From an uncultured Clostridia bacterium (GTDB lineage Bacteria > Bacillota > Clostridia > TANB77 > CAG-508), in NCBI GenBank assembly GCA_947588945.1, contig CANPZY010000014.1:1-42169 (forward strand): a stretch of 42,169 nucleotides of DNA, read 5' to 3'. Each line of letters opens with the position of its first letter. Position 1 is the first letter of the stretch. Below the pieces are notes generated by a model that was not told the DNA's origin, ran no database searches, and was given only the letters and a program-made list of their open reading frames with translations. Position numbers and translations under genes: made by a program. Below are positions 9,155 through 18,483 of the stretch, in pieces.

Positions 9155-10093
9155 ATGAAAAAATTATCACTTGTTATACCAATGTATTATGAAGAAGAAG
9201 TAGCAGAAGATTGTTATAAGAGGGTATCTAAAGTAGTAGAGGGGCTTAAAGAAAACTATGAATACGAAATCATTTTTATAAATGATGGTTCACAAGATAG
9301 AACATTAGAAATATTAGAAAAAATCGCTAAAGAAGATAAAAACGTTAAGGTTATATCATTTTCTAGAAACTTTGGACATCAAGCAGCAGTAACGGCTGGA
9401 TTAAAATTTGTAACAGGAGATGCAATTATCATAATGGATGCAGACCTTCAAGATCCTCCTGAACTTATTCCAGATATGTTAACAAAATGGGAAGAGGGCT
9501 TTGAAGTAATTTATGGAAAAAGAAAATCAAGAGAAGGGGAATCAGCTTTTAAGCTATTTACAGCAAAAGCTTTTTATGCAACAATCAATAAACTAAGTGA
9601 TATAGAAATTCCAAAAAATACTGGTGATTTTAGATTGGTTGATAGAAAAGTTGTTGACGTTATTAATACACTTCCAGAACATAATAAATTTTTAAGAGGA
9701 CTATTTAGCTGGGTAGGATTTAAACAATATGCTTATGAATATGAAAGAAAAGAAAGATTAGCCGGTAAAACAAAATATCCATTTAAGAAAATGATGAAGC
9801 TAGCATCAGATGGAATAATGAGTTTTTCAACAAAACCACTTAAACTAGTTGGAGGACTTGGAATCTTTTCAGTAATTGTATCAATACTTATACTTATTTA
9901 TTCAATATTATCATTTGCATTAAAATGGAATAACTTAATTCCTGGTTGGACTTCAATAATGTGTGTAACTACTTTTCTAGGAGGAGTTATATTAATTTCT
10001 CTTTATATGATAGGCGAGTATATTGCAAGAATTTATGATGAAGTAAGACATAGACCAGAGTATATAATTGATAAAACAATTAATATAAAATAA
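9155..10093 (+). CDS. GtrB/DPM1-type polyprenyl-phosphate glycosyltransferase
   Basis: A 312-residue membrane-anchored GT2 that makes a polyprenyl-phosphate sugar. The N-terminal catalytic domain has VIPMYYEEE, INDGSQD and the hallmark MDADLQDPPELIP; conserved DFRLVDRKVVD and KTKYPFKKM follow. Two C-terminal hydrophobic segments (about 230-255 and 270-290) anchor it, as in GtrB and ArnC. It sits between two GT-C-like genes, the standard arrangement in which this enzyme charges the lipid carrier and the GT-C protein transfers the sugar outside. No flippase of the GtrA type is seen in the window. Confidence 0.93.
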   Translation: MKKLSLVIPMYYEEEVAEDCYKRVSKVVEGLKENYEYEIIFINDGSQDRTLEILEKIAKEDKNVKVISFSRNFGHQAAVTAGLKFVTGDAIIIMDADLQDPPELIPDMLTKWEEGFEVIYGKRKSREGESAFKLFTAKAFYATINKLSDIEIPKNTGDFRLVDRKVVDVINTLPEHNKFLRGLFSWVGFKQYAYEYERKERLAGKTKYPFKKMMKLASDGIMSFSTKPLKLVGGLGIFSVIVSILILIYSILSFALKWNNLIPGWTSIMCVTTFLGGVILISLYMIGEYIARIYDEVRHRPEYIIDKTINIK

Positions 10094-10132
10094 AAATGAT
10101 ATAAAAATTTAAGAAGTAAAAAGGGATAACAA

Positions 10133-11774
10133 ATGAAAGAACTTATAAAGAAAATTATATTTATAGTAGGAATAGTATCATTATTAATAGTATTTATATT
10201 AAATATATTTGTGACAGGAGATATGGGAATAAATGAATGGGTAAAAGTAAAACCAAATAGTATTGCCTTTATATTTTCTTCTGTATTAGTAGCAATAGCT
10301 GTATATTTATTTGGAAAATTTTTAGATAAAAAGCTTGTAAAGGGAAAGTATATTTTTTATGGACTACTTATTATTGTGTACATTGGTGTAAATATTTTTT
10401 ATATAAATGTAAAAGATAATAGATCTCCTGTATATGATCAATTAACTGTTTATAGACTTGCGATAGCAATGAATGAAGATAAATTAGACGATATCGCCTC
10501 AGAAGAAAATGCTATTGTAGATGAAGCTGAAAATGGACCATATTTTGAAAGGTACCAACAACAGCTAACACTTGCATTTGTTTGGAAAATATTATTTAAA
10601 ATGTTTAATAATACAAATTATATAATTATTAGATATTTTAATTTGTTAGGAAATATATTAATACTATCATCAATAATGCTTATATGCAAAGAATTATCTA
10701 AAAAATATAAAGTAAATCTATATTTAGGATTTTTAATGTTTTTTACATTTTTAAGCTTAATTTATTTAGTAACATTTGTTTATGGTGATACACCAGGACT
10801 AGGATTTTCAATGATAGGTGTATATTTTATAATGAAATATGTATCTGAAAGGAAAATAAAATTTGCATTACTATCCAGTTTATCAATGTCCATAGCATAT
10901 TTACTTAGAATGAATTATGTAATATTTGTAGTAGCAATATTAATTTATATGTTCTTAGATTTGATAGACAAAAACAATTATAAAAAGGGACAAATCTCTA
11001 AAGAAACAAATAATGAAGAAAAAGTAGGAATATATAAAAGAAATAAAGAAAATATTAATAAGATTATAACAAAAATAATAGTTATGATAGTGTTTTTAGG
11101 AATAGTGCTTGTACCATCAAATATAATAAAGACATATTACTGCAATAAAATGGGATTAGACAAAAATAAATCATTTATACTAACAGGCTATTTTTATATG
11201 GGAATGAGTGAAGCAAAATATTCACCTCGGATGGTATAATGGAGAATATGCACAGTATTCATTTACAGATTATGAAAAGGCAAAAGAACAATATAGAGAT
11301 GGAATAAAGGAAAGATTGAGTACATTTATTCATAATCCTAAGTATGCATTGGATTTTTATTTTAAGAAAATATGCTCAATGTGGACAGAAAATACATATA
11401 GTAGTTTACAAATTAATGTAACATTAGAAAATGTAAATTATGATTTGGAAAAAAATTATGTAGAATATAATGAAGCATATAGAATTGAAAATTATTTAGT
11501 TTTATTTTACCAAAAGGCATTAATTTTGTTAATTTTTGGATGTAGTGTTATTGCTATAATACAAAATAGAAAAAATTTATCAAATGAAGTTTTATTATTA
11601 TTAATGATATTTATTGGTGGATTTTTATTTCATATATTGTGGGAAGCAAAATCGAGATATATAATTCCATACATAGTGCCACTTATTCCAATTGCTGCAA
11701 TAGAACTAAAAATAAATAAAAATAAATTTAATTATCTTTTTAAAGATATAAAGAAGAGGAAGAAAAATGCTTAA
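10133..11774 (+). pseudogene. Frameshifted GT-C-like glycosyltransferase (paralog of neighbours)
   Basis: Two overlapping frames together encode one protein of about 546 residues homologous to the genes at 7534 and 11767. The first frame (10133-11239) carries SPVYDQLT and RYQQQLTLAF and ends with GMSEAKYSP then a stop; the second resumes at GWYNGEYAQYSFTDYEK and runs to 11774 with the shared C-terminal block. In the paralog the junction reads GPGWYRYDYAKSSFTDYE. Removing the single C at 11228 restores the frame exactly (Pro then Gly-Trp-Tyr). The break may be a real mutation, an assembly error or, less likely, a +1 recoding site, since CCT is followed by CGG, a codon little used here. It overlaps the next start by eight bases. 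Confidence 0.85.
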
Positions 11775-13326
11775 GGTTTTAAAAAAGATTATATTAATAA
11801 TTGGATTAATGACAGTATTTATAGTCCTTTTAATGAATATTATATTTACTGCAAAAATTTCTAGAGATGAATTTATTTCTGTAGGAGTTAATAGTTTTAT
11901 ATCATTATTAGCGACAGCATTAATTTCATTAGCAATATATTTAGTTTGTGGTTTATTAGAAAAGAAGCAAATAAAAATAGGAATCCAACAAATTTTATTT
12001 GTAATACTTCTTTTAATATATTTAGTTGTACAAGTTGTATTTATATGTGGAAAACAAGAAATAAAACCTCAAGCAGATCAATCAACTACATATATTTTTG
12101 CAATTACAATGAAAAATGGTACAATAGAACAAGAAATTAATAACGGGAAAATGTTTGATGGAGTGTCAACAAATAGAGACTATGCTGAAAGATATAAGCA
12201 ACAATTAACTCTTGCATTTGTATGGCAAATATTATTTAGAATATTTAATACAGATAAATTTGTTTTAGTTGAGATATTTAATGTATTAGGAAACTTTTTA
12301 ACACTATTTTCAATTGTTTTTATATGTGAAGAGTTTGCTAAAAAATATAATATTAATAAATATCTGGCAACCATACTGACAGTGACATTTGTTAGTTTAA
12401 TATATCTTATAACATTTGTCTATGGAGATATATCTGGACTAGGATTTGCAATGTTAGGCGTATATTTTATAATAAAATACGGCTCTAGTAAGCGATGGTA
12501 TTTTGCTTTACTTTCGGCTTTATGTTGTGGATTTGCTTATATGCTTAGAATGAACTTTTTGATATTTATATTAGCTATATTAATATATTTATTCTTAGAT
12601 TTGATAGATAAGAAAAGTTATTCTGAGATAGAAAAAAAGGTTAAAATAAAGGATATAATAAAGAGAATAGTAGTAATTTTATGCTTTACAGTTATAGTAT
12701 TTGTACCAACAAAAATAATAGAAAATTATTATTGTAAAAAGCTTAATTTAAGTAACAATAAGCCATTTCAATTAACTGGATATTTATATATGGGAATGAG
12801 TGAATCAGCACTTGGTCCTGGATGGTATAGGTATGATTATGCTAAATCATCATTTACTGATTATGAACATTCAACTCAAGAATTTAAAGATGGAATAAAA
12901 GAGAGAGTGGGTTATTTTTTGCATAATCCTAAAGAAGCTGTAAAATTCTATACAAAGAAAATATGCTCAATGTGGGCAGAAAATACTTATGCTTCTACAT
13001 TTTATAATAAAGTTTATGATAAAGATGAAGGGTTAGAAAATAAAACTGAAACAGTCATTATTAGGCTATATCAAAAAGCATTAATATTTATAATTTTTGG
13101 ATGTACATTTGTAGCTTTATTGCAAAAAAGAAAAAATTTATCAAATGAAGTTTTATTGCTATTAACAATATTTATAGGAGGATTTTTATTTCATATATTG
13201 TGGGAAGCAAAATCGAGATATATAATACCATATATAATAGTGCTTATTCCAATTGCTTCAATAGAATTAAATAAAATAAAATTAGGAGACATATTAAAAA
13301 AAATAAATAATGTTATAAAAAGATGA
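11767..13326 (+). CDS. Polytopic GT-C-like glycosyltransferase (intact paralog)
   Basis: A 519-residue multi-pass membrane protein, the intact close paralog of the broken gene before it. It shares KPQADQST and RYKQQLTLAF in the first outer loop, ITFVYGDISGLGF, YLYMGMSES, FTDYE and the C-terminal GGFLFHILWEAKSRYIIPYI region. The start overlaps the previous stop by eight bases (ATGCTTAA), so translation may be coupled. The predicted role is transfer of a sugar from a lipid-phosphate carrier to the exported glycan; it is followed at 40 bases by a second polyprenyl-phosphate sugar synthase. Substrate unknown; assignment rests on topology, the conserved Asp and context. Confidence 0.8.
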   Translation: MLKVLKKIILIIGLMTVFIVLLMNIIFTAKISRDEFISVGVNSFISLLATALISLAIYLVCGLLEKKQIKIGIQQILFVILLLIYLVVQVVFICGKQEIKPQADQSTTYIFAITMKNGTIEQEINNGKMFDGVSTNRDYAERYKQQLTLAFVWQILFRIFNTDKFVLVEIFNVLGNFLTLFSIVFICEEFAKKYNINKYLATILTVTFVSLIYLITFVYGDISGLGFAMLGVYFIIKYGSSKRWYFALLSALCCGFAYMLRMNFLIFILAILIYLFLDLIDKKSYSEIEKKVKIKDIIKRIVVILCFTVIVFVPTKIIENYYCKKLNLSNNKPFQLTGYLYMGMSESALGPGWYRYDYAKSSFTDYEHSTQEFKDGIKERVGYFLHNPKEAVKFYTKKICSMWAENTYASTFYNKVYDKDEGLENKTETVIIRLYQKALIFIIFGCTFVALLQKRKNLSNEVLLLLTIFIGGFLFHILWEAKSRYIIPYIIVLIPIASIELNKIKLGDILKKINNVIKR

Positions 13327-13366
13327 TAGTATATAAAAATATACTGTGGAAAGGAGTATTACTAAA

Positions 13367-14314
13367 GTGAAAAAAGTAACCATAATTATACCAGCTTATA
13401 ATGAACAAGAATCACTACCATTTTTATACGAAAGATTAGAAAATTTGATGAAAGAAATTAAACAATATGAATTTGAAATTCTTTTTGTGAATGATGGTTC
13501 TAAAGACAAAACTTTAGAATTAATAAAACAATATAGAAAAGAAGATAAAAGGATTTCTTATGTAGATTTTTCAAGAAATTTTGGTAAAGAGATAGCGATG
13601 ATAGCAGGTCTAGATTATGCAACAGGAGATTGCGTGATATTAATGGATGCGGACCTTCAGGACCCACCTGAGCTTATTCCAGAAATGTTAAAATATTGGG
13701 AAGAAGGATATGATGATGTATATGCACAGAGAAAGTCAAGAAAGGGAGAAACTTTTCTAAAGAAATTTACATCAAAGCTTTATTATAGAATATTGCAAAC
13801 ATTAACAAATGTTGAAATACAAAAAGATACAGGCGATTTTAGACTTTTAGATAGAAGATGTGTAAACGCATTAAAAAAATTAAGAGAATCACAAAGATGT
13901 TCAAAGAGTATGTTTAGCTGGATTGGATATAAAAAGAAGGCTATATTATATGACAGGGATCCAAGAGTTGCAGGAAGAACAAAGTGGAACTATATGAAAT
14001 TAGTTAATCTTGCAATAGATGGAATAACATCTTTTACTACATCACCACTAAGAATTTCTACTTATATAGCAATACCAACATTCATTGCATTATTTGTATA
14101 TTTCATATATGTTATTGCAAAATGTTGTATTACAGGTATTATAATTCAAGCTTATCAAGCGATAATTTTGTTGATATTATTCTTTTCAGGAATCCAAATA
14201 CTTTTATTTGGCATTGTCGGAGAATACTTAGGAAGAATATTTAATGAAACTAAAAATAGACCATTATATCTAGTAAATGAGTATAATGAAAAGAAAGAAA
14301 TGAATGAATTATAA
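13367..14314 (+). CDS. GtrB/DPM1-type polyprenyl-phosphate glycosyltransferase
   Basis: A second membrane-anchored polyprenyl-phosphate sugar synthase, 315 residues. It has VTIIIPAYNEQ, NDGSKD, MDADLQDPPELIP, DFRLLDRR and two C-terminal hydrophobic segments. It is related to but clearly diverged from the gene at 9155, so it may charge a different sugar. A GTG at 13346 is in frame, but AAAGGAG at 13350-13356 precedes the GTG at 13367 by ten bases and the protein from there begins at the fold, so 13367 is preferred. Its likely partner is the GT-C protein just upstream. Confidence 0.92.
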   Translation: MKKVTIIIPAYNEQESLPFLYERLENLMKEIKQYEFEILFVNDGSKDKTLELIKQYRKEDKRISYVDFSRNFGKEIAMIAGLDYATGDCVILMDADLQDPPELIPEMLKYWEEGYDDVYAQRKSRKGETFLKKFTSKLYYRILQTLTNVEIQKDTGDFRLLDRRCVNALKKLRESQRCSKSMFSWIGYKKKAILYDRDPRVAGRTKWNYMKLVNLAIDGITSFTTSPLRISTYIAIPTFIALFVYFIYVIAKCCITGIIIQAYQAIILLILFFSGIQILLFGIVGEYLGRIFNETKNRPLYLVNEYNEKKEMNEL

Positions 14315-14335
14315 TAAAATGAAGGAGGCAAGTCT

Positions 14336-15445
14336 ATGTGGGGAGATATTGCAATAGCATTTTTATTAGCAACAATAACAGCTTTTGTAGTAACACCTTA
14401 TACAATTAAATTAGCAAAAAAAGTTGGTGCAATAGATTATCCTAGTGACAGAAGAGTAAATAAAAAGCCAGTGCCAAGAATTGGCGGACTAGCAGTAATA
14501 ACTGGATTTTTGGTATCTGCAATCTATTTAGTTATAAGTATGTCGATAGAGGGAAAATTAGATTTAAATGACACTGAAAATTATAAATTAAAATTAATTG
14601 GCTTTTTGATAGGAATTATATTTTTAGGAATATTTGCATTAATAGATGATATAAAAAGTTTAAAACCAATTCAAAAATTAATTGCTCAAATTGTTGCAGC
14701 TATATTAATATTCAGCTTTGGAATAAGAATTGACGAGATAAATGGAATAATGTTACCAGAACCTATAAGTTTTATTTTAACAGTAGGATGGATAATAGGA
14801 ATTACAAATGCAATTAATTTAATTGATGGTTTAGATGGTTTATCATCAGGAATAACTTTGATATCTTGTATATTCTTATTGCTGATATTTGCAACAAATA
14901 ACTCACCAGTAATATCAATAGTTTTGATTACAGCATTAGCAGGATCAATTTTAGGATTTTTGCCATATAATGCAAATCCTGCAAAAACATTTATAGGAGA
15001 TGTTGGAGCACAATTCTTAGGATTTTCGTTGTCTGTAATTGCAATATTAGGAGTAGCAAAAACAGTAACTTTGGTAGTTTTAATTGCACCGGTTTTAGTA
15101 TTAGGTTTGCCAATATTTGATACACTATTTGCAATAATTAGAAGATTGATAAAAGGAAAATCAATAAAAGCTGTATTTAACGCAGATAGAGGACATTTGC
15201 ACCATAGAATAATGAAAATGGGTTATACTCAAAAACAAGCAGTTTATATTTTATATTGTTTAAGTGCATCAATAGGTTTATTTACACTGATACTTATTAA
15301 TGATGGAATATGGAAAGCATTATCACTTATATTATTAACTGCAGTTATGTTAGCGGTTGGAAGTAAGGAAATAAGAAAATATAATAGAGAAATGTTAAAA
15401 CAGAATAAAGAAAGAGAAAAAAATTTTGATGAAAAAAATAAATGA
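14336..15445 (+). CDS. tagO: Undecaprenyl-phosphate GlcNAc-1-phosphate transferase (TagO/WecA family)
   Basis: A 369-residue polytopic membrane enzyme of the MraY/WecA/TagO superfamily that starts lipid-linked glycan synthesis by moving a HexNAc-1-phosphate from UDP-HexNAc to undecaprenyl phosphate. Seen motifs are PRIGGLAV at 47-54, the Asp pair DD at 104-105, NAINLIDGLDG at 158-168, GDVG at 221-224 and a late HLHHR. About eleven hydrophobic segments fit the family. GGAGG precedes the ATG. It closes the glycopolymer locus and is the likely initiating enzyme for the polymer exported by the ABC pair; GlcNAc as the sugar is from the family, not from sequence proof. Confidence 0.92.
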   Translation: MWGDIAIAFLLATITAFVVTPYTIKLAKKVGAIDYPSDRRVNKKPVPRIGGLAVITGFLVSAIYLVISMSIEGKLDLNDTENYKLKLIGFLIGIIFLGIFALIDDIKSLKPIQKLIAQIVAAILIFSFGIRIDEINGIMLPEPISFILTVGWIIGITNAINLIDGLDGLSSGITLISCIFLLLIFATNNSPVISIVLITALAGSILGFLPYNANPAKTFIGDVGAQFLGFSLSVIAILGVAKTVTLVVLIAPVLVLGLPIFDTLFAIIRRLIKGKSIKAVFNADRGHLHHRIMKMGYTQKQAVYILYCLSASIGLFTLILINDGIWKALSLILLTAVMLAVGSKEIRKYNREMLKQNKEREKNFDEKNK

Positions 15446-15548
15446 TAGATTAAAAAATGATTTATCAAAAGTCAATCTAAATTACTAAAAATAGAAAGAC
15501 ATTATGATGAAACTATTGAAATGCGTTAGAAAGGGATAAGTTTTATCT

Positions 15549-16550
15549 ATGGAAGAAAATAGAAACTTAATTAATCCAAATATAGAAAATACTACAGAAG
15601 AAAAACAAGAAAATATATTAAGACCACAAAAATTGAGGGAATATATTGGACAAACTAAGGTAAAGGAAAATATGAAAGTATATATAGAAGCTGCCAAGAA
15701 AAGAGGGGAACCTCTTGATCACGTGTTATTATATGGCCCTCCTGGCCTTGGAAAAACGACTCTTGCAAATATCATATCAAATGAAATGGAATCAAATATA
15801 AAAATAACCTCAGGACCAGCAATAGAAAAAGCAGGAGACTTAGCAGCATTACTTACAAATCTTTCACAGTTTGATGTGCTTTTTATAGATGAAATACATA
15901 GATTAAATAAAAATGTAGAAGAAATATTATATCCAGCTTTAGAAGATTATACATTAGATATTATAATAGGAAAAGGACCAACAGCAAAATCCATACGTTT
16001 AGACCTTCCAAAGTTTACATTAATTGGAGCAACGACAAAAGCAGGTTCACTAACTACACCACTTAGAGATAGATTTGGAATTGTAGAAAGATTAGAACTT
16101 TATGATACAGAGGATTTAACAACAATAATAAAAAGGTCGGCGAATATTTTAAATATAGATATAGATGAAGAAGCTTCTGTTGAAATTGCAAAAAGATCAA
16201 GAGGAACTCCAAGGATTGCAAATAGACTTTTAAAGAGGGTAAGAGATTATGCATCAGTTTTAGGTGATGGAAAAATCACATTAGAAATAGCAAGGATTTC
16301 ATTAAATAAATTAGATATAGATGAAATAGGGCTAGATGCAATAGATAAAAGATTATTAGATACATTGATAAATAAATATCAGGGAAGACCAGTTGGAGTA
16401 GATGCATTAGCGACTACCCTTGGAGAAGAAGTATCAACAATAGAAGATGTTTATGAACCATATTTAATTCAAATAGGATTTGTTGCAAGAACACCAAGAG
16501 GAAGAATCGCACTTCCAGCAGCATATAAACATTTAGGAATTGAAATGTAA
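15549..16550 (+). CDS. ruvB: Holliday junction branch migration helicase RuvB
   Basis: A 333-residue AAA+ motor that, with RuvA, drives branch migration of Holliday junctions. It has [12 protein letters not shown] at the start, Walker [10 protein letters not shown] at 63-71, Walker B DEIHR at 114-118, sensor I GATTKAG, arginine-finger region TPLRDRFGI, and a C-terminal winged helix with [10 protein letters not shown] and RTPRGR. Length and motifs are full. No ruvA or ruvC is adjacent, though these are often next to ruvB; they must be elsewhere. A 103-base AT-rich gap separates it from tagO, and an AAAGGG sits about 12 bases before the ATG. Confidence 0.97.
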   Translation: MEENRNLINPNIENTTEEKQENILRPQKLREYIGQTKVKENMKVYIEAAKKRGEPLDHVLLYGPPGLGKTTLANIISNEMESNIKITSGPAIEKAGDLAALLTNLSQFDVLFIDEIHRLNKNVEEILYPALEDYTLDIIIGKGPTAKSIRLDLPKFTLIGATTKAGSLTTPLRDRFGIVERLELYDTEDLTTIIKRSANILNIDIDEEASVEIAKRSRGTPRIANRLLKRVRDYASVLGDGKITLEIARISLNKLDIDEIGLDAIDKRLLDTLINKYQGRPVGVDALATTLGEEVSTIEDVYEPYLIQIGFVARTPRGRIALPAAYKHLGIEM

Positions 16551-16588
16551 TATTCAAGAGGATTAATTAAAATATTTAAAAGAAAGGA

Positions 16589-16611
16589 ATTAATCAATTA
16601 AATAGATTAAT
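16589..16611 (+). other. Inverted repeat between a ribosome site and queH
   Basis: ATTAATC (16589-16595) and GATTAAT (16605-16611) form a perfect 7-bp stem around a nine-base loop, directly after AAAGGA at 16583-16588. No good ribosome site lies next to the queH ATG at 16642. A three-codon frame (16616-16627) ends on a TGA overlapping an in-frame TTG at 16624. A role in start choice is only a guess. Confidence 0.4.
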
Positions 16612-16641
16612 ATTTATGTATAGTTGATTATACAAGATAAA

Positions 16642-17199
16642 ATGAAATTATTATTACATACTTGTTGCGCACCTTGTAGTGTATATTGTATAGATAAATT
16701 AAGAAAAGAAGGAATAGAGCCTACACTTTTTTGGTTTAATCCCAATATTCATCCATTTACAGAATATAATGCAAGGCGAGATTGCTTAATAGAATATGCA
16801 GAAAGTATAAATGTAAAAGCCATAATTGATAACAATTATGGCTTAGATGAATTTTGTAAGGAAGCAGTAAAAGATTTGAATGCAAGATGTACAAATTACT
16901 GTTATCCTGTAAGATTTATAAAAACTTTTGAGTATGCAAAAGAAAACGGCTATGATGCAGTTTCAACAACTCTTCTATATAGTATTTATCAAAAGCATGA
17001 TTTTATAAAATCTTATATGGAAGGTTTAAGTAAAAAATATGGAATTGATTTTGTTTATAGAGATTTTAGAAAAGGTTTTTGGGAGGGAAAAAAGAAAGCT
17101 AAAGAGTTAGGTCTTTATATGCAAAAATATTGTGGATGTATTTTTTCAGAGGAGGAAAGGTATCAAAAGCAAATTGAGAAAGATAAGGAAGGTATCTAA
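16642..17199 (+). CDS. queH: Epoxyqueuosine reductase QueH
   Basis: An enzyme of about 185 residues that reduces epoxyqueuosine to queuosine, the last step of tRNA queuosine synthesis, in organisms without the cobalamin enzyme QueG. It starts with KLLLHTCCAPCS, the CC pair at residues 8-9 and WFNPNIHPFTEY; later cysteines in RCTNYCYPVRF and QKYCGCIF complete the set expected to bind the Fe-S cluster and second metal. The ATG at 16642 gives the usual N-terminus, but its ribosome site is weak; an in-frame TTG at 16624 would add six residues. It overlaps the next gene by one base. No other queuosine genes lie nearby. Confidence 0.92.
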   Translation: MKLLLHTCCAPCSVYCIDKLRKEGIEPTLFWFNPNIHPFTEYNARRDCLIEYAESINVKAIIDNNYGLDEFCKEAVKDLNARCTNYCYPVRFIKTFEYAKENGYDAVSTTLLYSIYQKHDFIKSYMEGLSKKYGIDFVYRDFRKGFWEGKKKAKELGLYMQKYCGCIFSEEERYQKQIEKDKEGI

Positions 17200-17780
17200 T
17201 GAATAGAAAAAATATAGAAGACATTCTTAATCTAAATAGTGAAGAAATGATAAGAAGTTTGCAAGAAAATAAAAAGCAAGTTTTTCAGGTGATTCCTGAA
17301 TTAGAAGATGAATATGGTTTTGAGCAAAGAAATCCTTGGCATTTATATGATGTATGGAAACATACATTAGTAGCATTAAAAAATTCAAAACCAGATTTAG
17401 AAATAAGGTTAGCTTTATTGTTACACGATATAGGCAAACCACATTCTTACCAAGATGATGAAAATGTAAGGCACTTTAGAAAGCATCCAGAAAAAGGAGC
17501 GCAAATTGCAAAAAATATTTTAGAAAGATTAGGATATAACGAAGACGAAGTAAGAAATATTTGCTTTTTGATTGAAAATCACGCAAATACTATAGAGATG
17601 CAAGATGTTAATATGAATAATATTGAGATTATGAAAAAACTATTACATATTCAATATTGTGATGCTAGTGCATATAATCCTAAATATATAAAACCGGTAT
17701 TTGAAAAATTAGATATTATAAAAGAAAATATGAAATTAAAAGAAGAAGAATTAAAACAAGAACAGAGAGATATTGAGTAA
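17199..17780 (+). CDS. HD-domain phosphohydrolase
   Basis: A 193-residue metal-dependent hydrolase of the HD superfamily. The motif is seen in order: VWKHTL (first His), LLLHDIGKP (the HD pair), FRKHPEKG and LIENHANTI. This arrangement resembles the HD domain of bacterial CCA-adding enzymes and small stand-alone HD proteins. Its ATG shares a base with the queH stop (TAATG), so the two are probably translated together. Substrate unknown; nucleotides, 2',3'-cyclic phosphates or tRNA ends are all possible. The tail is a charged helix rich in Lys and Glu. Confidence 0.82.
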   Translation: MNRKNIEDILNLNSEEMIRSLQENKKQVFQVIPELEDEYGFEQRNPWHLYDVWKHTLVALKNSKPDLEIRLALLLHDIGKPHSYQDDENVRHFRKHPEKGAQIAKNILERLGYNEDEVRNICFLIENHANTIEMQDVNMNNIEIMKKLLHIQYCDASAYNPKYIKPVFEKLDIIKENMKLKEEELKQEQRDIE

Positions 17781-17924
17781 TTTAAATATGCATTGAATTG
17801 AAAGAAAATAAATTATAATCTAATTCAAGCAAGTGAGAGAAGATTTTATCAAAAGATATAAAAAATAATTAAAATAAAAAAAGTAGTTAATTTATTAATA
17901 TATAAAAATAGTTGCTAATCAGTA

Positions 17925-17958
17925 TTGACAAAAAAATATAAAATGTGTTAACATAATA
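17925..17958 (+). promoter_or_regulatory. Sigma-A-like promoter of the kinase/U32/GHMP cluster
   Basis: A perfect TTGACA at 17925-17930 is followed after 18 bases by TAACAT (17949-17954), or after 22 by the better CATAAT; TAACATAAT is a plausible -10 region. The start would fall near 17962-17968, just before the perfect hairpin at 17982. Confidence 0.55.
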
Positions 17959-17981
17959 TACAATAGAATATATTATACAAT

Positions 17982-18015
17982 AACAAAAGACAAGTGTTGA
18001 CACTTGTCTTTTGTT
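17982..18015 (+). promoter_or_regulatory. Perfect 15-bp hairpin in the cluster leader
   Basis: AACAAAAGACAAGTG (17982-17996) and CACTTGTCTTTTGTT (18001-18015) are exact reverse complements around a TTGA loop. The right arm contains TTTT followed by GTTATAATT, so it could be an early terminator (attenuator); it could also be a repressor operator. It ends seven bases before the ribosome site of the first cluster gene. Confidence 0.75.
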
Positions 18016-18033
18016 ATAATTATAGGAGAAAAA

Positions 18034-18483
18034 ATGATACATTATTTTTGCGGACATAGAGGTTGTGGGAAAAATTATTTAGCAAGTCAAATAACAGAAA
18101 GTGCGCCTATTGAAATTATTGATACAGGATCAATTATAAGAGAAGCATATAAAAAATTTAATACTAATAATAGTAGTTTTAAAGAATGGATGGAAGAAAA
18201 CGAAAAAAAATATGGAGAAAATTTTTCGAATATGCTTATAAGTAAAATTGCTAATGTCAAAAAAGAAAAAGACTATATTGTAATTGGATATAGGTCGATA
18301 GAAGGAATTCAATATTTAAATAAATATTCTGGAATAATAGATTATCAGATTTATTTTATAGATGGAGATTATGATTTATTTAGAAAAAATTACAATCAAA
18401 GAGAAAAAACAAATATTTCAGAAGAGGAATATGAAGAAATAGTTAAGGTTGAAGAAACAATGGGAATAGATAAAATTAAATAA
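18034..18483 (+). CDS. P-loop NMP-kinase-like protein, cut by an in-frame stop
   Basis: A 149-residue nucleoside-monophosphate-kinase or dephospho-CoA-kinase-like P-loop protein. It has GHRGCGKN (Walker A, residues 7-14), IIDTGSIIREAY, a central YIVIGYRSIEGI like the DGxR-type segment of the family, and an Arg-containing lid (RKNYNQREK). Upstream TTG at 18004 is in frame, but TAGGAG six bases before the ATG at 18034 and the fold boundary fix the start. After the TAA at 18481 the same frame runs on for 38 codons (from FVLNNQDKGRYYF) to a TAA at 18598. That stretch looks like the normal C-terminus (a base-recognition N-x-G-like segment), so the stop probably truncates a protein of about 188 residues. 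Substrate unknown. Confidence 0.75.
   Translation: MIHYFCGHRGCGKNYLASQITESAPIEIIDTGSIIREAYKKFNTNNSSFKEWMEENEKKYGENFSNMLISKIANVKKEKDYIVIGYRSIEGIQYLNKYSGIIDYQIYFIDGDYDLFRKNYNQREKTNISEEEYEEIVKVEETMGIDKIK

Noticed and set aside
17997-18020. TTGACA in the hairpin loop with TATAAT downstream as a second promoter
   Set aside because: Only 12 bases separate the two boxes, too few for a vegetative promoter; the TTGACA at 17925 is better placed.
18481-18483. Genetic-code change with TAA read as an amino acid
   Set aside because: Most genes in the window end at TAA with clean gene boundaries, so reassignment is not credible; only local readthrough or mutation remains.
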